Below, one piece after another: positions 13,833-29,500 of a DNA stretch of 64,000 nucleotides. The translations under genes were made by a program, and so were the position numbers. Each line of letters opens with the position of its first letter. Positions within the stretch are counted from its first letter, which is position 1. Under the pieces are notes generated by a model. It had not been told where the DNA came from. It saw nothing but the letters and a program-made list of their open reading frames with translations, and made no database searches. The stretch comes from Odontesthes bonariensis. Taxonomy: Eukaryota > Chordata > Actinopteri > Atheriniformes > Atherinopsidae. The stretch is from assembly GCF_027942865.1 (NCBI RefSeq), contig NC_134515.1, positions 17,010,227 to 17,074,226 on the forward strand, given 5' to 3'.

Positions 13833-16800
13833 GAAAACAGTCAACCTAAAGCATAGGCCAGTTAAAAATAGTTACAAGCCCACTGCTCAGGCGATACAAG
13901 GTTGTGGGTCTCCGCAAGAAGTGTCCAAAAACCACAGCCCGAACACCATCGGACACAAAGAAATAAAAATCCTTCAAAGTTACAAAAGTGAAGAGATAAA
14001 GCGATAAATGCAAACATCTTTAAAATGTGACATGTCACGGAGAAATGATCAATCATGCTTTTCATTAGCGCTCTAAGGTCAACAAGATCAAAGCAAAGTC
14101 TGACCTCTCACAGACTCACAGAATGTAGGAGTAAAAATATGAACATCTGCCTGAACATCTGTCATGTATAATGTTAAAGAAAATGGGACAAATTCAGTTC
14201 TTCATTAACACTACAGGGCTGCACTGTATTGAAAGAGTGGATCCAATGTGCCTTTCTGCAAAGCATTGGGTTTATGATGTCACCTCCTCTAGAGAAATAT
14301 AAGATTTATCTCTATTCCCAGAAACTGAAGTGATGCCGTGAAGTCATAGTTAGTATGTGCCTAATGTTGGGCAATCTCATAATCCATGTTTTCTGTTCCT
14401 GTTAATCCATGTTACCGCAGTCTTATGTTCATAAATGCAAGTCTTTAAATCTTTTTTTGTTTGTCCCACATATACAAAAGCATAAGGACATTTCAACATA
14501 TACACAATGTGTGTGCTAATGCAGTAAATGACGGATTGAATTGTGAAAAAAAGGCCTGTAGAATAGTTAGAGACCCACGAGCTAGGGTTTTATGATGTTC
14601 TAGTGTCAGAAATGAACCAATCTGCTAAATTACAAGATCTTGTAAATGCAATCAAAGGGGCACAAATCTGATGTTATTTATGTTACCTAAAGATGGATCC
14701 CTTTTAAGAAAACTGTTGAGGATAACATTATTGCCCTAATTGACAAATGTTTCGTATTTTGAGGAAAAAAAGCTGGGAAATATTGTAGAGATGGTTATAA
14801 GTAGGAAGGAGGGGATGGTGGAGGGTGCTACACTGTAGACACCACAACATCAAGACCCACCGGTTACAGTGTTTTACTCAGTCCTTTCACTTTTCTGTTT
14901 ACCCGTCAGTTGTAAATCCTAACTTTTAGTCTTAATTCTCATTCTCAGTGCTTAGGGATACACCATAAATATATGATGGGAGTAAAAATGGAGAATTGGA
15001 AGAAAATATACATGGTGGGGCCTAAATACATTACTATTCATGGATCATATGTTCTGTTATGTCATTTGGCCCTACAGAAAGGGACAGCCATCCTATAATT
15101 TACACCCCAGGATTGTGACATGTAGACAAACGTTTGTATAATATCTTTTTTTTTTTTTTTTTGGTAAATCTGGGCTGATTTTTCTAAACTTGCTATTTTT
15201 TTTCCCTGTCTCATAGTTATGTCATATCTAAAGAAAAAGGAGTTGAAAAAATAAAAGAAGAAAAATCCAACATTTGTTGTTGTTAAACAACACATTGAGA
15301 GACACGGACAAACATGAAATGAATATGACTGCTTTTTAGTCTCAGTTTAAATTGATATGCAAGATTACTGCTTCTCACACTAGATTTCCAACCATTTCAA
15401 TCAGCTTTAGTGAGATCATAGTCATTCAGCGATCGTATTTCAATTTCAAGTACTCGTGCCAATGTAGATTTACAAATGTGCCGATAAAAACCAGGAACCA
15501 CAAAAAAGCTCAAGTCACTGATCTCACAATTACTTAGCCCCTTTGGCCATCCACCCAGTCTCTGAACTCCGTCTTGTGAACTGAGAGCGCCTTCCTACAT
15601 TGGAACGAGATGTGGCAACACCACATAATATTGCTCAATCCATTGAGTAATCCCAATTACAATGTGGCCTGTTGCAATGACAGAAGCCAAAAAAAGAGAA
15701 AAGGAAGTCCAAAAGCCTGTTGGCCTAATTTGTCTTGTTGGGGGTCTTACTCTATCCCCTACATCCAAGTAACACACCGTGCACTTCTGCTTAGCTCCCA
15801 CCCCAACACATTCAGCCTGAGCCCTCAATTGCTTGTTTAACTTGACACATAATTACTGTGGAAATATTTGTGTATTTTGTACGAGTGCCACAGACTGCAT
15901 TGCAACTGACTGCCAAGTCGCAGCTCCCACTGCAGCAATCGCAGCCAGAATCCCTGATTAAAACAAGATGCTTTCATTTGGGCCAGCTTTGGAAGAAATC
16001 ACTCCCAGAAATGGGCCTCTCCCTGCCAAGCCCTACTGCAGTTGCGCTTGCCATGTGTGGCAAAGCTGACATGCTCATTCTACCGAAAGAGGCTCTTTTT
16101 TTGGTTTAAACCCAAATGTGCTACTGAATCAAGACTCCTCCATCAAAGTGGCGCTCTAAGAGGCCACAGTGGAACTCCGGTCAACATGAAACATTGCTCT
16201 TAAAACTGAGAGTTGTTATTATAGTAAAACCCCATAGAGTTTGAAGTCATATCTATAATTTTTTCACACAGAACCCTTTAATTTTATACTTATTTAATAG
16301 CTTCTTCTTTTTTTTGTAATTAAGATTAAGGTAAATGTGCATGAAATAAGCACTTTTAAACAGATAAAAGTAAAATTAAGTAGACCCCTAATTCTAATGT
16401 TATTCCTTGGTCTGTACTTGCATGAATGATATTTTAATTTTAGGACTTTCCAAGCAGTCTTTCCTCATCTATCAAATGAGGGGAAGCTACAGAGGTTTGA
16501 TTCAGCTGTTAAGAGCATATTACAAAACGTTCTGGTGACTCATTCATAATTTCCTAAGAGACAATTTTACCAAATCAAAACAAGCTTTATTTCTCAAATC
16601 AAAATCCCTGATGAGTGGGTCTGTTATTTGCATTCTTTGGTAAAACAGTGTTTTAATCAACTAATCTAAATTCTAAAAGATCTATTTGTTTTTGTCAAAA
16701 ATAAATAATCTGTAAAAGATTTGATTCTGGAATACTTTTGTTCTCTCACTTCCACAATGTTATGAGTGAGCTTCAGCTCGTGAATATCCTGCAATTAAGC

Positions 16801-19800
16801 AGTTGTGTGAGAGATGTGACTGTAGCAGGTGAAATGCTCTCTGACAAGCAGTGAAGTCACTCTCATGAGGCAGTGACAGGACGTCTGAGGAGTCTGGCTC
16901 CGGTTGACCCGTCAGCTTTGACTCACTAGTGGCCCGAATCATCAAAATCTCAAGAGTCACTTGAGTTTTTGTTGTGACATGTATCGTGCAACTTGAGATC
17001 TTAATTTGTGCCCGTTTGTTTATCTGCTGATTTCTGAACGGAGCGTATTGGGCAATAAGTAACAATGTGCCTTACTGTAAGTTGTGAGATACAGTAGCAT
17101 ATGGCAACACATCCCAGCAGCGGAATAAGTAAACGTACCACTTCAGTCAATGCTGGGGGCCACTTTCATGTAAATTGGGACCTCATTCACAATATCCAAA
17201 GCAAATTATCCTCATTAGATTTCCAAAACCATACCAGTGATTTGTCAAGCTGTGAATGATAATGAAGTTGTCTGGTTAATGAGGGACTGAAGATGCAGGA
17301 TTCCACAATCATGATCATCTTCTATATAACCCTTATGAATATTTAAGGATATTAATTTTGTATACAGTATAATTGCACACCAAAGCTTGGTATCTCTATA
17401 GACTTTGCAAGCATGTAATGGAGGAGATAGACCTGGCTATATTTCATTAATCATTGAGATTAATTAACTGGTGATAATTTAGGATGTGACAGGATCGACA
17501 GGGAACCGTGAAAAAGGAAACGCGCGGAAGTTGAACCTATTTCTGTGAGGTTCTATGTGTGAGACTACTCACAGAAACTTACTTTCATGGCTCAAGTTCA
17601 TGATATTCATTGTTTGTATCCTCAGGCAAAAGGTTACTTTAAGGGAAAATTTTCCAAAAGGAGAAAATCTCTAACTTTGAGTACAAACTGTCTGCTTCAG
17701 TTCTGGCAAAATCCTAATAGGACTCATGCCGTTGCATGGTATTTTGTCTGTGTGGTGCACATGTTACTCAGAGTGCCAGGTTGCAGGAAGTAAATAAACG
17801 TGGTCGTATTGTGATCCTACCCAGTGCCTGTTCCCAGAACAGCTTTGGGAGTAAACTGGAGTGGATTTGAGTGTCATAGTGGAAATCCTCAGTCAAATAA
17901 AACAAAGTGGGGCTGCATCGATGCTCTGTCTTGTTTTATATGATGGCTTGAAATAAATGAACTTTAAATGGAACCTTGGCAGGGACTCGAGCTATTGATC
18001 GATTGAAGAGGGAGCTGAAGTTTAAGGGCACAGCTTTCCCGGGGCTGGGGCTGTAACTGGAGTAATGAAATTGATTAGGCCAAGGGAGGGTGACAAGCCA
18101 GTAGAGTCAAGGCCTTGATGTAAGGAAACAAGAGTGCCATCTAATTGGGGTGTAATATGGGTCTTTAGAGGACATTAAGCACACAAGTGGCGGAAGGGAA
18201 GCCACTCTACTGGATGGAGCCAAGATGATGTTGCACGGGTGTTATTATTTGCTAATTATTCACTTAGATGATTGGATTATGGGAGTCAAAACTGAGAGTC
18301 CAGCCAAGGGTCATCTTATAGCCAAACTGTAGAAGCAGCAAGTATAGCATCCTCCACTCAACTCAGTAGTTCTACTGTGAAAGCACAGTGGAAATAAAAA
18401 GTAAAAGATATATTTATTCTGTCTGGTGATGAACATCAGTGTGGTATTTATCTTTCAAACATTTTTTTTCCCTAAAAAATGATCTATTTCTTGTATCTGT
18501 AGCCTCGATTCAGTATTTGGAATATTTTACAATCGATCAACCATCAAACTTTTTGTGCTGATTACACAAGTTTCATGTATGAACTTGAACCTGTTATAAT
18601 GAGAATCGGTGTATTGGAGCTAGAAACAACTGAATTAAAATCAGCCAGGTATTATAATAAACTGTAAAAAAATGGAAATCATCTCATTTGTGAGACCTGG
18701 ACCTTCTTTTGTGACCCCCAGCTATTAATGTAGTCCATAGGATGTTCCTCACCATGTTTTGTGTAGTCATTGTCATCCTAATGAAAATATGAACTGGATT
18801 AATTTTATGAAGCAAAGTCAAAATGTGGAATCATGATGAAGTAGCTGTACACCAGCTCAGAGAATCAGATTTAAAGGTATGCAATTTAAAGGTAACAATT
18901 ACACACTGCTGATGTTACAGAACTGTATGTGTACATGTTAACTATATTAACACATCATGGATTCATTTTGTGAAGGATCAACACCACGCCGTGGATGTTA
19001 AAGGGATATGTGACTACTGCGGAGCTGAAGTACAGTTATGGGACACCTGGGAGAATTAGACATGCTGGATTCTTTTAGAAAGTTGAGAATCATCACTAAC
19101 ATAAGTCTAGTTTTTTTACACAGTGGGTTCACAAACTTTTACTTCAGACAACAGAGATTAACATATGTGTTGCTGTAGTTTATCAGGGCCAGACTACCTC
19201 TGCTGCTAATGTGCTACATCAGTCAAGACCTCTATTTCAGGATGTGTTTGCCATGTGAATGCACAATTTATTTATGGTGGTAACTTAGTCCTGGAAAGTA
19301 CGTTTGTTACTTCACATCTTAGCAGTTTGGTTTAGATAAAGCACACTCTACTCTGTTTGTCCTATTGATAAGGGAAATTCGAACTTGTCTGAGATCTTTC
19401 AGCAGCGTCCTCAGCTCACACTACCCAAGCGTTTTAAGGGCAGAGAACAATGCTTATTGTTTTCATGATTTTGAAAGCAATAGGCATTCATGTTTGGCCA
19501 AGTGGCTAATAACACATGTTTCTAAAATGTGACAAGCCCAGAAAGCACATTTAGCTTTGCTTCACTCGAACCACCCCAAAGATCTCAGGGCATCTTGGGG
19601 GTTTGAGTCAACTGCAGGCTGTGATGTTGTTGAAATTAGATTTGCGCATGTTTAATGAAATAACACATTTGCTTGATTATCAAAAGTTTTTGCCACGAGA
19701 GCATTTCGTGTGGACAAGTTCTTGTGCACTTTATGGAGGAAAATAAAAGCAGAAAAATGCATTCTTTTTAAATTTGTAAACGTAACCATGTACATTAATT

Positions 19801-20482
19801 CTAACTCTAAACATGTACTTTTAACTCTTCTACTTAGTCCCAAGTCGAAGAGTAGGTATTTGAACCAGTTATCCTGGGGACTGAGTCCTTGTCAAAGGTG
19901 GCAACTGTAGACATCATCACGATTTGAACGTGTACATGAGAGACTACCATCATGAAGTGCAAAGGAGCTGTACAACAGTGGAGAACTGCAAAACCAAAAT
20001 GTGGGTATTGCACAATGTTTTGAGCCTTTATTATGAAATTTGCTATGTACTTTTCCACCGTGCAAATTCACGTTATCACATTGCACTCAAAGTTGTACCT
20101 TGGTTTATTTTGAGGAAAAAAGACTGGGAACCATTGATCTATATTTTTCTGGTTTTTTTGTGTCCTGCAGAAATTGCAACCCAAACTGGTTTGACAGCCT
20201 CTTTTGGTTCATACTTCAAAATAGGAGCTTTCACAAGATGAGGGGAAGCATCTGTCACATAAATGTAAGGTAATTGGTCTAGACAGCATAAGTGTATGGT
20301 GACTGCTTGAATATACAAACATGACACATGAACCAACCATTACAGCAACAACTTCCAAACCTCAGTTTGTAAACCAACAGTTCTTCATATTAGCCTCTAC
20401 AAACTGAGGGGGGTGCCACTTAGCTTAGGTCAAGTGCACAGCTTTAGACATGTTGCATGAAAACATTGTCACAGCAACTTTT
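13833..20482. other. Non-coding gene desert
   Basis: There are no supported exons. Two blocks stand out by composition. 15640-16110 is GC-richer and free of simple repeats. 18040-18200 contains homeodomain-like cores such as AATTGATTAGG and TCTAATTGG within otherwise unique sequence. Both are reasonable candidates for conserved non-coding enhancers, by appearance only. The stretch 14200-14700 may be an old repeat that I cannot name. Confidence 0.4.
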
Positions 20483-20527
<45 letters not shown>

Positions 20528-20542
20528 GTACATATATATACA
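20483..20542. repeat. (TA)n microsatellite
   Basis: About 17 uninterrupted TA units (20489-20522) are bordered by TACATA/TATGTA variants on both sides, so the whole tract is nearly palindromic. Confidence 0.95.
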
Positions 20543-23500
20543 AGCCAGATAATGGTCATTTACATGTCTAGACACCTGCAAATCAACGAATCACCACTTA
20601 CTTGTCTGTCACTCTTTTAAACTTGAGAGTGACTACGGCTGGGATCACAGGGAGTGCAGAGTCCCCCTGTCCAGTATGGGAGCATTTATCTCCTGGCTTG
20701 AACCGTCTCCCTCAACAGGATGGCCAGAAGTTACGGTGCATTACAAGCACTTAGTGCAGTGATATCAAGGTTCACCTCCGATTTCCAATCTCAGGCCAGA
20801 ATAGTGGGCCGGGAGGCCGTCATTAAAAAGCCATTACATGCCCATATTTCATATACCAGTCTCTACTATGTTTCAAGGTGTTAAAAGCTCAATGTATATT
20901 TCCTCTATATTTAAGCAGCAGGACAACGGAGCAGCACATAGCATCTCACTAGTAGCCATTGACCTTGGCCTAGCCAGCCTTCATTAGCTTTTAGACACTT
21001 ATCAGTCATAACTGGGTTTGTCCTCTCCGCAACGTTTCCTCCTTCACTTCACTTAAGCTGGAAAATAATGGCTGAAATCCATTTATCTGCCATTTCCAAC
21101 AAGTGCGTGACATTAACAAATTATCTACTTTTCACTAAGTATGGCCAAGGTACCCTCTAAAGGATTCCTCCAGTCTGCTGGCCAAGGTCAGACCTTTTTA
21201 GAAACTTCACATTTTCTCTACCAGAGCTATTTTCTTTTCTTCCCATCTTTAAATATTCATTCTGCTTTTGCATGCTGGACTGAGATTTTATGAGCACCAT
21301 CAGCCATATTTCTCCAAACACACATCTTTATTTGTTTTTGATTATTTATGCTCCACTCTGACTTTATAACTCACATCCCTAGGAAAACATTGATCCAAGA
21401 GGCAAATGAATCTAATTAGGACCTCTTTCTTCTGTGCTGAATATTGACTTGTTTTGAAAGGTGCCTCTCCATTCCAAGCAAATGTCTCTGGAATGCTCAT
21501 TCCCAGTCTCTTCAAGGAAAACGCCTAAATGCTTATGAGATATTTTAGTCCATAAAAGCAGTTGTGTTCAGATATACAGTGGCGCCTTCATAATGTATTA
21601 CATTAATCGCAAGATATCATCAGTGCACTAATTCCCCTTTCTCTGTAGGCCCTGAACAACAATTGTTGTTTTTTCACCCCACAATTTGAAAGCTTTTCAT
21701 TCTCATTTTACAATGTTATAGTTTGATCTTAAATTTCATAACCATCCCGTCTGAGAGCAGAGACATAGAGTAATCTCTGTGGTGCACTCGTGTACATTCA
21801 ACGCTCCTGTGGGCTCAATCTGGTCAACAAGGACACGACGGGAAGTGACGATGTACCATTAGTCAAGAATCATCTCAGCTGAGAAGAATCTTTGTTCTTG
21901 ACACAGAAAACTTGTGCTCCATCTCGATCAGCGAGGAAATGGGGCCTGGCGAAGCGTGCGTCGACTTGCATTTGTCTTGAGTTGCTGTCCCAAGGCGCCA
22001 GCGCTTGTTCACAGCATTATGCCATCGGCTTTTGATGTAAAGCCCCTGCATTTCGCCATTTCACACAAACCCAATTCTAAAATATTCTGTCGCATTCCAT
22101 GTAGTTGATTTCTATTTAAAATGGTCATGATTATTTTATTTTGTAACATTAATGGAAGTACATTTGGGCTGGAAGAGGGTGGTGGCGAGGCATTTGCAAT
22201 TCATATTCCCCTGCATGATTACATTAAGAGTATGTTCTGTCATATTTGATTAATGTATCGTGTTTTCCTTAAAACAGGATTAAAATATGAAAACAGACAG
22301 AAATGATTCTATTACAAAGAATGATCAATTTTTAATAATCCACTCAAGGAAAAAAAAATAATGTGCCGCTGAGAAGAGCACAGATCAGGATTCTGCTACA
22401 TTTTGCTGCCAGGTTTTGTTCCAAGTCACAGACGCAATTAAAGGGGGCCAGACCAAGCTTTTATCATGTGAAGATTGACTTAGACAGATGACTAACCATT
22501 GCAGGTGTACATGTGATACCACTCTGTATGGCACATTTATGAGTGTTTGTGTGTAAAGACTGCTTTGAAAATGCATCCTTTTTCTACAACCAGTATGATC
22601 TTTGTATTTACTGTAGATATGCCTATAATTTTACTGAAGCAGTCATAAAATTTAATGTGCAGTCTTTAATCTCAAAGAGTGTCCACTAATGAAACATAAA
22701 TAACGGAGGAAAAACATGTTTAAATGCTGTTGTAAGAAGTACTAAATGTGAAATGTTTCCTTTCATGCAGTTTCTCAGGGAAAACATTGGTCAAAGACAT
22801 TAAAAAAATCCATTTTGTTAAATATTAAACCAAAAAGTGCAGAGTGGGAGATTTTTAGTTAGTGTTAAGAGCCATTTTTTAGATTAAGTGGGCATGGGTA
22901 TCAACACAGGCCTCCAATCCCACTGTCAGCCATTTAGCTTGACCATGGGTGACTGTGAATTAAAAAGAGGGGCCTTTATGTGCAACCCTGCCGCACAAAA
23001 GGCTACATCCATAACTTATAGAGACAGGGAGGCCATTAGACGCTGCTGCCAGGCCACCTTTACATAATATGGAGTGTGTGGACTAATCACTGAGCTGTGG
23101 TGTCAAACTGCTGTAGGTCTGTACTGTACAGTATGTTCACCACTTCCACATGGAGGGGAAATATGGAGGGATTCAGAAAAACACATTCAGAAAACCAGTT
23201 TCAGGAATATCCTTCCCCTTTTGCTTTACTTTGGACAAGGATAAAAGTCTGCTAATCCTTTTCAACATATGAGATCAATTGACAGTTTGTGAGTGAGTGG
23301 AAGCCCGTTTCTCCAAAACAAATCACATCCATATGGCTTTCCAAACACGGGGACAAATCAAAATGTCTCTGAAAAGCCAATTATTAATGCTGAAGCTGTG
23401 CTTTTTCTAAGGGCAAGCAAAGACAACAAAGGCTGGCTGTTGAACCAGAACCACATGGACCGGGGTGATGATAATAAAAGTTCCAACAACAAACTATTAG

Positions 23501-26500
23501 CAGTTGTAGAGTGTGAAGCCCATATGAGCCCCATGTTGTCCCACTGTAATCATTGCTCAAATGATTTTTTACACTTTTATATTTACTATAATTTCTCTGT
23601 TTTTCAAATGTGTCTGCTGTGAATACTTTTAAATTTCTCAACATTTTCCATTTAATGTCCATATTGTGTTTGAATGCACAATAGAAAAAGAGATAACCAC
23701 TATGAGCGAGAATGAATTGTTTTGATATTGCTTCGCTGCTTCTAATCTTTCAAATAAAGTGAAACGTAAGTGCTCTTGATTGTGCTTATCTAAAACAGTT
23801 ATACTCACTATAAAGCTGCTAGTTGTGCAGAAATCAGGTAGATGATACTGTGTATCCTGCTTAAAAAGGATTTGCAAACCATTTGGCCTGACTGCTCTTC
23901 ATATTACCTTAATGTCTCCCAAAAGGCCAAAGCCAGGAATGAATTATTGATAGCCATCATATGGATCGCACGCTGTGGCTCCACATGCCTATTAGAGGGT
24001 TTTGTTCATTCATTTACGCTAGCTTGGACTGCTGCCTCGACCAGCGCATCACTCTTCTTCTTTTACTTTTATCCATTAACTGTTAACAATAACTGACTTC
24101 ATGCAGGTTGCCCAGTCTCCAGCAAACAGTGAAAACAGAGTAACGTTGCGGGGATCAATCTGCATGTTCTGTGGTGCACAGAGGTTGTACTTTCACTCAC
24201 TGTAATTTGACCTTTGACATTTCTGGTTAACCTGCAGACCATTAGACTCTCTTTCATGGCTGCATGGAAATTGAAAATGGGGAGGCAACCATTTCTAGTG
24301 AAACAATAACTGGAATGCTAATTGCTAAGTTTAAAAAACAGAAATCTAATCGTGCTGATTCCCCTGGGAACTAATATTGGCCTATCTTATAAAAGGCCCA
24401 CACTTATCCGAGCAGTGATTTATTGCTGAATTCCAGTCATTTTCAATACATTATAGTTTCCAAATTGTGTTTAAATTGAGTGTAGAGGAGAAAAGGCCAT
24501 TAGGAGATGCAGAAATGAAGATTATATTTAAATATTCATGTAGACGGTACCTTATTATTGAATCTGTACACTAACAAAATCAATATTAAGTGCAGCTTGA
24601 CATAAATTTATTTATGAATTTCGACTTTCTAAGTACTTGCGTTTTTTCACTCAAAAAAGGATGAGTATAATGCTGTAATGATATCAAAACAGAGTGTCAG
24701 GGTGCATTAGTCTGGGAGTTTATGAACCCGCACATAAAAACTCAGGAGCGTCCCTGTAGAAGTGCTTACCAGGCAGAAATGTCGCTTTTTACAAACATCA
24801 GTCATTTTACAGCCTCTGTATCACAGTGCGCTCCTCGGCTGTGGGTGATAGTTAGAGAAAGATGCAGTCATCTTGTTTGTCCTAAATGAGATCTTTGCAG
24901 AAAGCCTACTTGTATTAAGGCCTGGGAGTGGGACTGTGTAACATTTAATTAAAATGGATGTCTCTCGTTGTGCCTAACCTGTCCCCCTAACTCCTTCGGG
25001 TTTCCAGGCCATGTCTTTGTTTAGACAACAGCCCAACGTGACACTTATGACACGAGGACACTGTGGTTCAGAGGATTTTCTTGTTGCATGTGTCTTAATA
25101 CGGCAGCATAAAATAACATGTGATTGGCTGTCCCTTGCTGAAAGCCTCAAGGAGAATTATAAATGTACTACCAGTAATAAAATATCAGCGTAGTTTCTTT
25201 TTATATTTTATTTGTCACTGCCAGCACATGAATTGCAACAATTTTCCTTCATATCACATGTTTTATGCACACAACATGGTTCACATATAATGGATTTTCA
25301 TGCGTTTTCAAAACAGTTTCTCCTTCTTTTGTTTTTTTATAGAAATGTGTGCAAAGTTAAAAGGCTCTTTATTGGGGAAGCCACATCTCTGGACACAAGA
25401 TGATGCCATAAAAGCAGGAAGGCATGGAAAAGCAAAACATCAATCTGAACTAAGAGGGGGAAGCAATAAATCAGTGAATCATAGCCCTCAGCCCCGCCTT
25501 TAAAATCATTTAAACAGATTCAAAAACCCTGATTCTGCTGGAGTCTGTCTGTAAGCACCCTTATAAAGCCTTTATGTGCCTTAGACATAGAGGATATAAC
25601 CACAAAACCTTATTGGGAGACAGAAAAATGACCGCTCTGTTCCTGAGAAGTGGATGCTTTAAACGTTAGTATCAGTATCGGGATCACAGAGCGGAGATGA
25701 GTAAGTCAAGATCAAGGAAGTCATCCATCCAAAGCATTCCTCTAATATGTTTTACAAACCTTTTCAGGTCTCTGTTTCAATGCTGAGGTCCACTCCAATC
25801 GAGAGTTAAAGGATTTATAAGAGTTTATCAGATGATACATTTATCAACATTATCACAATTTCCTCATTTCCCTGTTTAGAAACATACCAGCTGCTCTGTT
25901 TCGTGCCAGTGACTGGAGCGGAAAAAGATCTAACAGTGTGCATCAGTCTGTGTACAATCGTTTGATCTGCTTGTGATTGTGATAAAGTTTTTCAACAGAA
26001 AGAAAAATACATTATATCTCTATACTTTCGAAAGCAAAAGAAACTACTTCATCTTTAATCGTGCATATGATAAAATAGTTTAACGATATCAAGTGATAAA
26101 AGCATCAGATTTTATAGTTAATTACAGTTTTTTCATTTGATTCATTCAGAACATCGCATCTTTTTTTTATTTCATTCTATTAGTTTATTTTTATGCCAGA
26201 CAGAAACCTAATAGTGTGCTTGCCTTCAACAACATCTCCATCTGTTCTCCACAATAATAAGTTGACAAGTACAAGGCTTTGACCTGCAATTTATCTTACA
26301 ATAGATGGACATGTGACCAATAAAATCAAGAAAATGAAAGTGGGATTGAGTTTTAAGTGAGAGGAGAATAATGAAATGAAAAGACCAGCTTCTCTGGATT
26401 TACTGTATACCGCAAAGTCTGCTTTCTCCGGAATGGTCATCGACAAACTCAGAATCAACCTCTAGAATATGTAATAGCTATGTTGGTCCACAGGGAAAAA

Positions 26501-29500
26501 CCTGACAGTATTGCTATTTTTAACTCAGCAGTCATCGCAAATGGTTAGGATTGGGCATAAGGAATATAAAGTTAGTGTTAGTTATTATTACATACATGGT
26601 TAGAGTTAAGGATAAAAAAAAAGAACACATGGTTTATTAATAACTATGCATTAATCAGTACATGGCTACAGGCTGGCATCTTATCACCTAAACAATGCCA
26701 TAAACAAAATAACAAAAGTTAAATGTTGCCATCTTCCAATTCTACAGTCATGTTGTGACACTACTACTTTTTGGACATTTTAACCCACTTTTTGTTGTTC
26801 TTTTTGTGTTTTTTTATTTGTAAAACTGGGCTGGAAGTAAAGAACATGGCTCACAATCTTTAACAGGTGTTGGCACTGTGATGTTGCTCAGTGGGATGTC
26901 ATTTTTACAAACGGATCTGAATATTTGATCCACCACGGACAATCACCACTCAAAATTGATGTCTTTAAATCTTTTGTTTGGAAATGCATAAACTGGAAAG
27001 GATGCTCACTTACAGGCATGAACCATGAAATGTTGGTAATATCTCAAATAAAAGTGGTCTCCACACGCTACTTCATAGGATACATTTCATGTATCACGTG
27101 ACAGAAACCTGATTACTCATATAAAAAGGAATTGGAAACATATCTGCTGTGAATCTGTTTTCATATGCTGTCAAAATTGATTAAAATGCACCGAAGCCGT
27201 TGACAGTGAGGATTTCAAATTTTTTCTGAAGGAAAGTGACAAAAGTAGAAGCACCCTAGAGGGAAAACTGCTCCTTGTGTGAGAACAATGTGTCAGAGAT
27301 TGAGACTAAAAGCACAGAGTGTTAAATGTAAAGGCTTTGACAAGAAATAATTCTATTAAATTTATACAAAGATCCCAGACAAATAAAATCTGATAATAAG
27401 GTAATAAATGTATAGCTTAACCAAATCTGCAAGCTGTTCATGAGGGATATATGCAGCTGTAGCAGCTTGTTAGCAGCAAGGCTTTGCTGTTTAGAGGAGA
27501 AACACATTAATTTCACTGCCAGATTCATTCATATTTTTGCCTGAATGTCAGTTTAAGACATTTGTCTTAGAAAATAGTTGAGATATTTTGTATCAAAAGG
27601 TTTTCTTTTTTTATCTTGTTGACGGAGCCAAGAGTTAAATGTTCCTCTGTGGTCCTGATGTGTCCTCTGTTAGTTTCAACCCCTTAGTCCTCTTTCATCC
27701 CTGTTCACCCAAGAAATGGAATCATAAAAACCATTCATGCTAAATGAAAAAGGGCACCATAAAGCTGCATTACACCGGAGTACACTCTTCTGCACCTTCC
27801 ATCCTTATCAATATCACCCTTCGTCTCCTCGCATATCTCTCTTCTTCCCCGTCCTGTTGAAACAAAGCATAAAAGCCTTAGAAAGAAGCACAATCCGTCA
27901 TTCCTGTAATATTAGATAAAAGTCTTTAAAAGCTAAAGGACCTGGTTGTTTCTTTTTCTCTCCTTCCAGCCAGCAGCTTTTAAGGCTGCTCCCCGGGATT
28001 AGCAGCATAAAGAACTATATATTATTTGCAGAAGAGCTTAGTGAGCACAGTCTGAGCCTATATATATAAGTCAATTTATATTAGAATTTCCATACGTGCA
28101 TTTTCCTGTTACCGTCAATATGCAAAAATGGTACTTACTAACAAATTCTGCATAATGTACTCGAGGCAAGGCATCAATAACTATATTTTAAGATTTAAGA
28201 GAAAATGCAGACGGGCCGTATAAAATGTACAACACATTAAACAGGAAAACGTCAAAAATATAAAGATGGCTCTTTGCTCAGGAGACAGCAAGTCATTTAT
28301 CTATGAAGAGGAGGAGAAAATAAAAAGCTTCCATGGCGGGCTCGTGTGTATTTCATTGACTAACAAAGTCAGGTTATGTGTTTACAGACAACTCTCTTTC
28401 TCCTGCCAGTCCTCTAGCCTCCGTCAGAAACTGGGAATGGGAAAAAGGACAGACTAAAGACATCCTTGATCGCTTTTGGTTTACAAAAGCTTGTTCTTTT
28501 TCTGAAACTATACTGTGAAAGTTTAGCAGTTTGATTCTGAAAAATGTGGCATGCTTCTATCTAAGATCCATGAAGACAAAACAGTACATAGCAGCAATTT
28601 GGGGAAAAAAGCAGTATTGAATACAAACCTGTCAATGTACATCTCCTTCGGGCACATTGGTACACCACATAACACATGTTCCCCTCTGCTGACTGCCTCA
28701 GAGTGGAGACGATTCAGTGTAGTTTTGTGGTGAGGTGTACTGTTGCTTCTGTTGCATTTTCTCCCACTGGTTTGACATTCAAGATCTCTCAATTATGTAT
28801 GAACGGCAAGCAATATCCTTTACCATCAGGCCCCGATGTAACATATTTCATTTTCAAGGGCTGCAGAGCACAATCAGACCCTCTGTGTAATTACGACTTA
28901 TTAAAAATGATTCCAAATTATCAGTGGATCTGTGTGCTGGTGTCTGGGTTTAAACTGAGAGCTGTTTTCACTGTATTACTCTCAGATAACTTCCCATGTG
29001 TGGATGGTCTGTCTCTAAAGATCCCTGTCCTTAGATCAGTGAACACTACAAATTAATTAGAAGAAAATTACCGCTATTGAATTTTTACTTTTATATGAAA
29101 TGTGACAGGAAGCACCCATGGAATAATTTTTTTTTTAGCTCTGGAGACATGATTGGCTTTTCAGAATAACCATTATTAGAAGGTATCCTCTATGCCTTGT
29201 TTGCAAGCCACTTTGGTGACTCGTTTTCACTCCCTATGCACAATCTCATAATGAGAAAACACAGTTCAGCACAGAAAAGACATCTCAAACAGCATGTTTA
29301 CCCTTCACACAACATGGAGGAATTAAAAATGGATGAGTGCCCCATCCATTATTTCAACCTCCAAATGGCAAAATCTGTATAAAGCTCTGAGTATCCGTCT
29401 GGGTGAAAATAAATAAATCAAATACGCACTTCAGTGTTTCCTGCCCTTTTTTTTCTGCACAGGATACGTGTTTGCGGAGGGCACAGCCTGCTCTTGAAAA

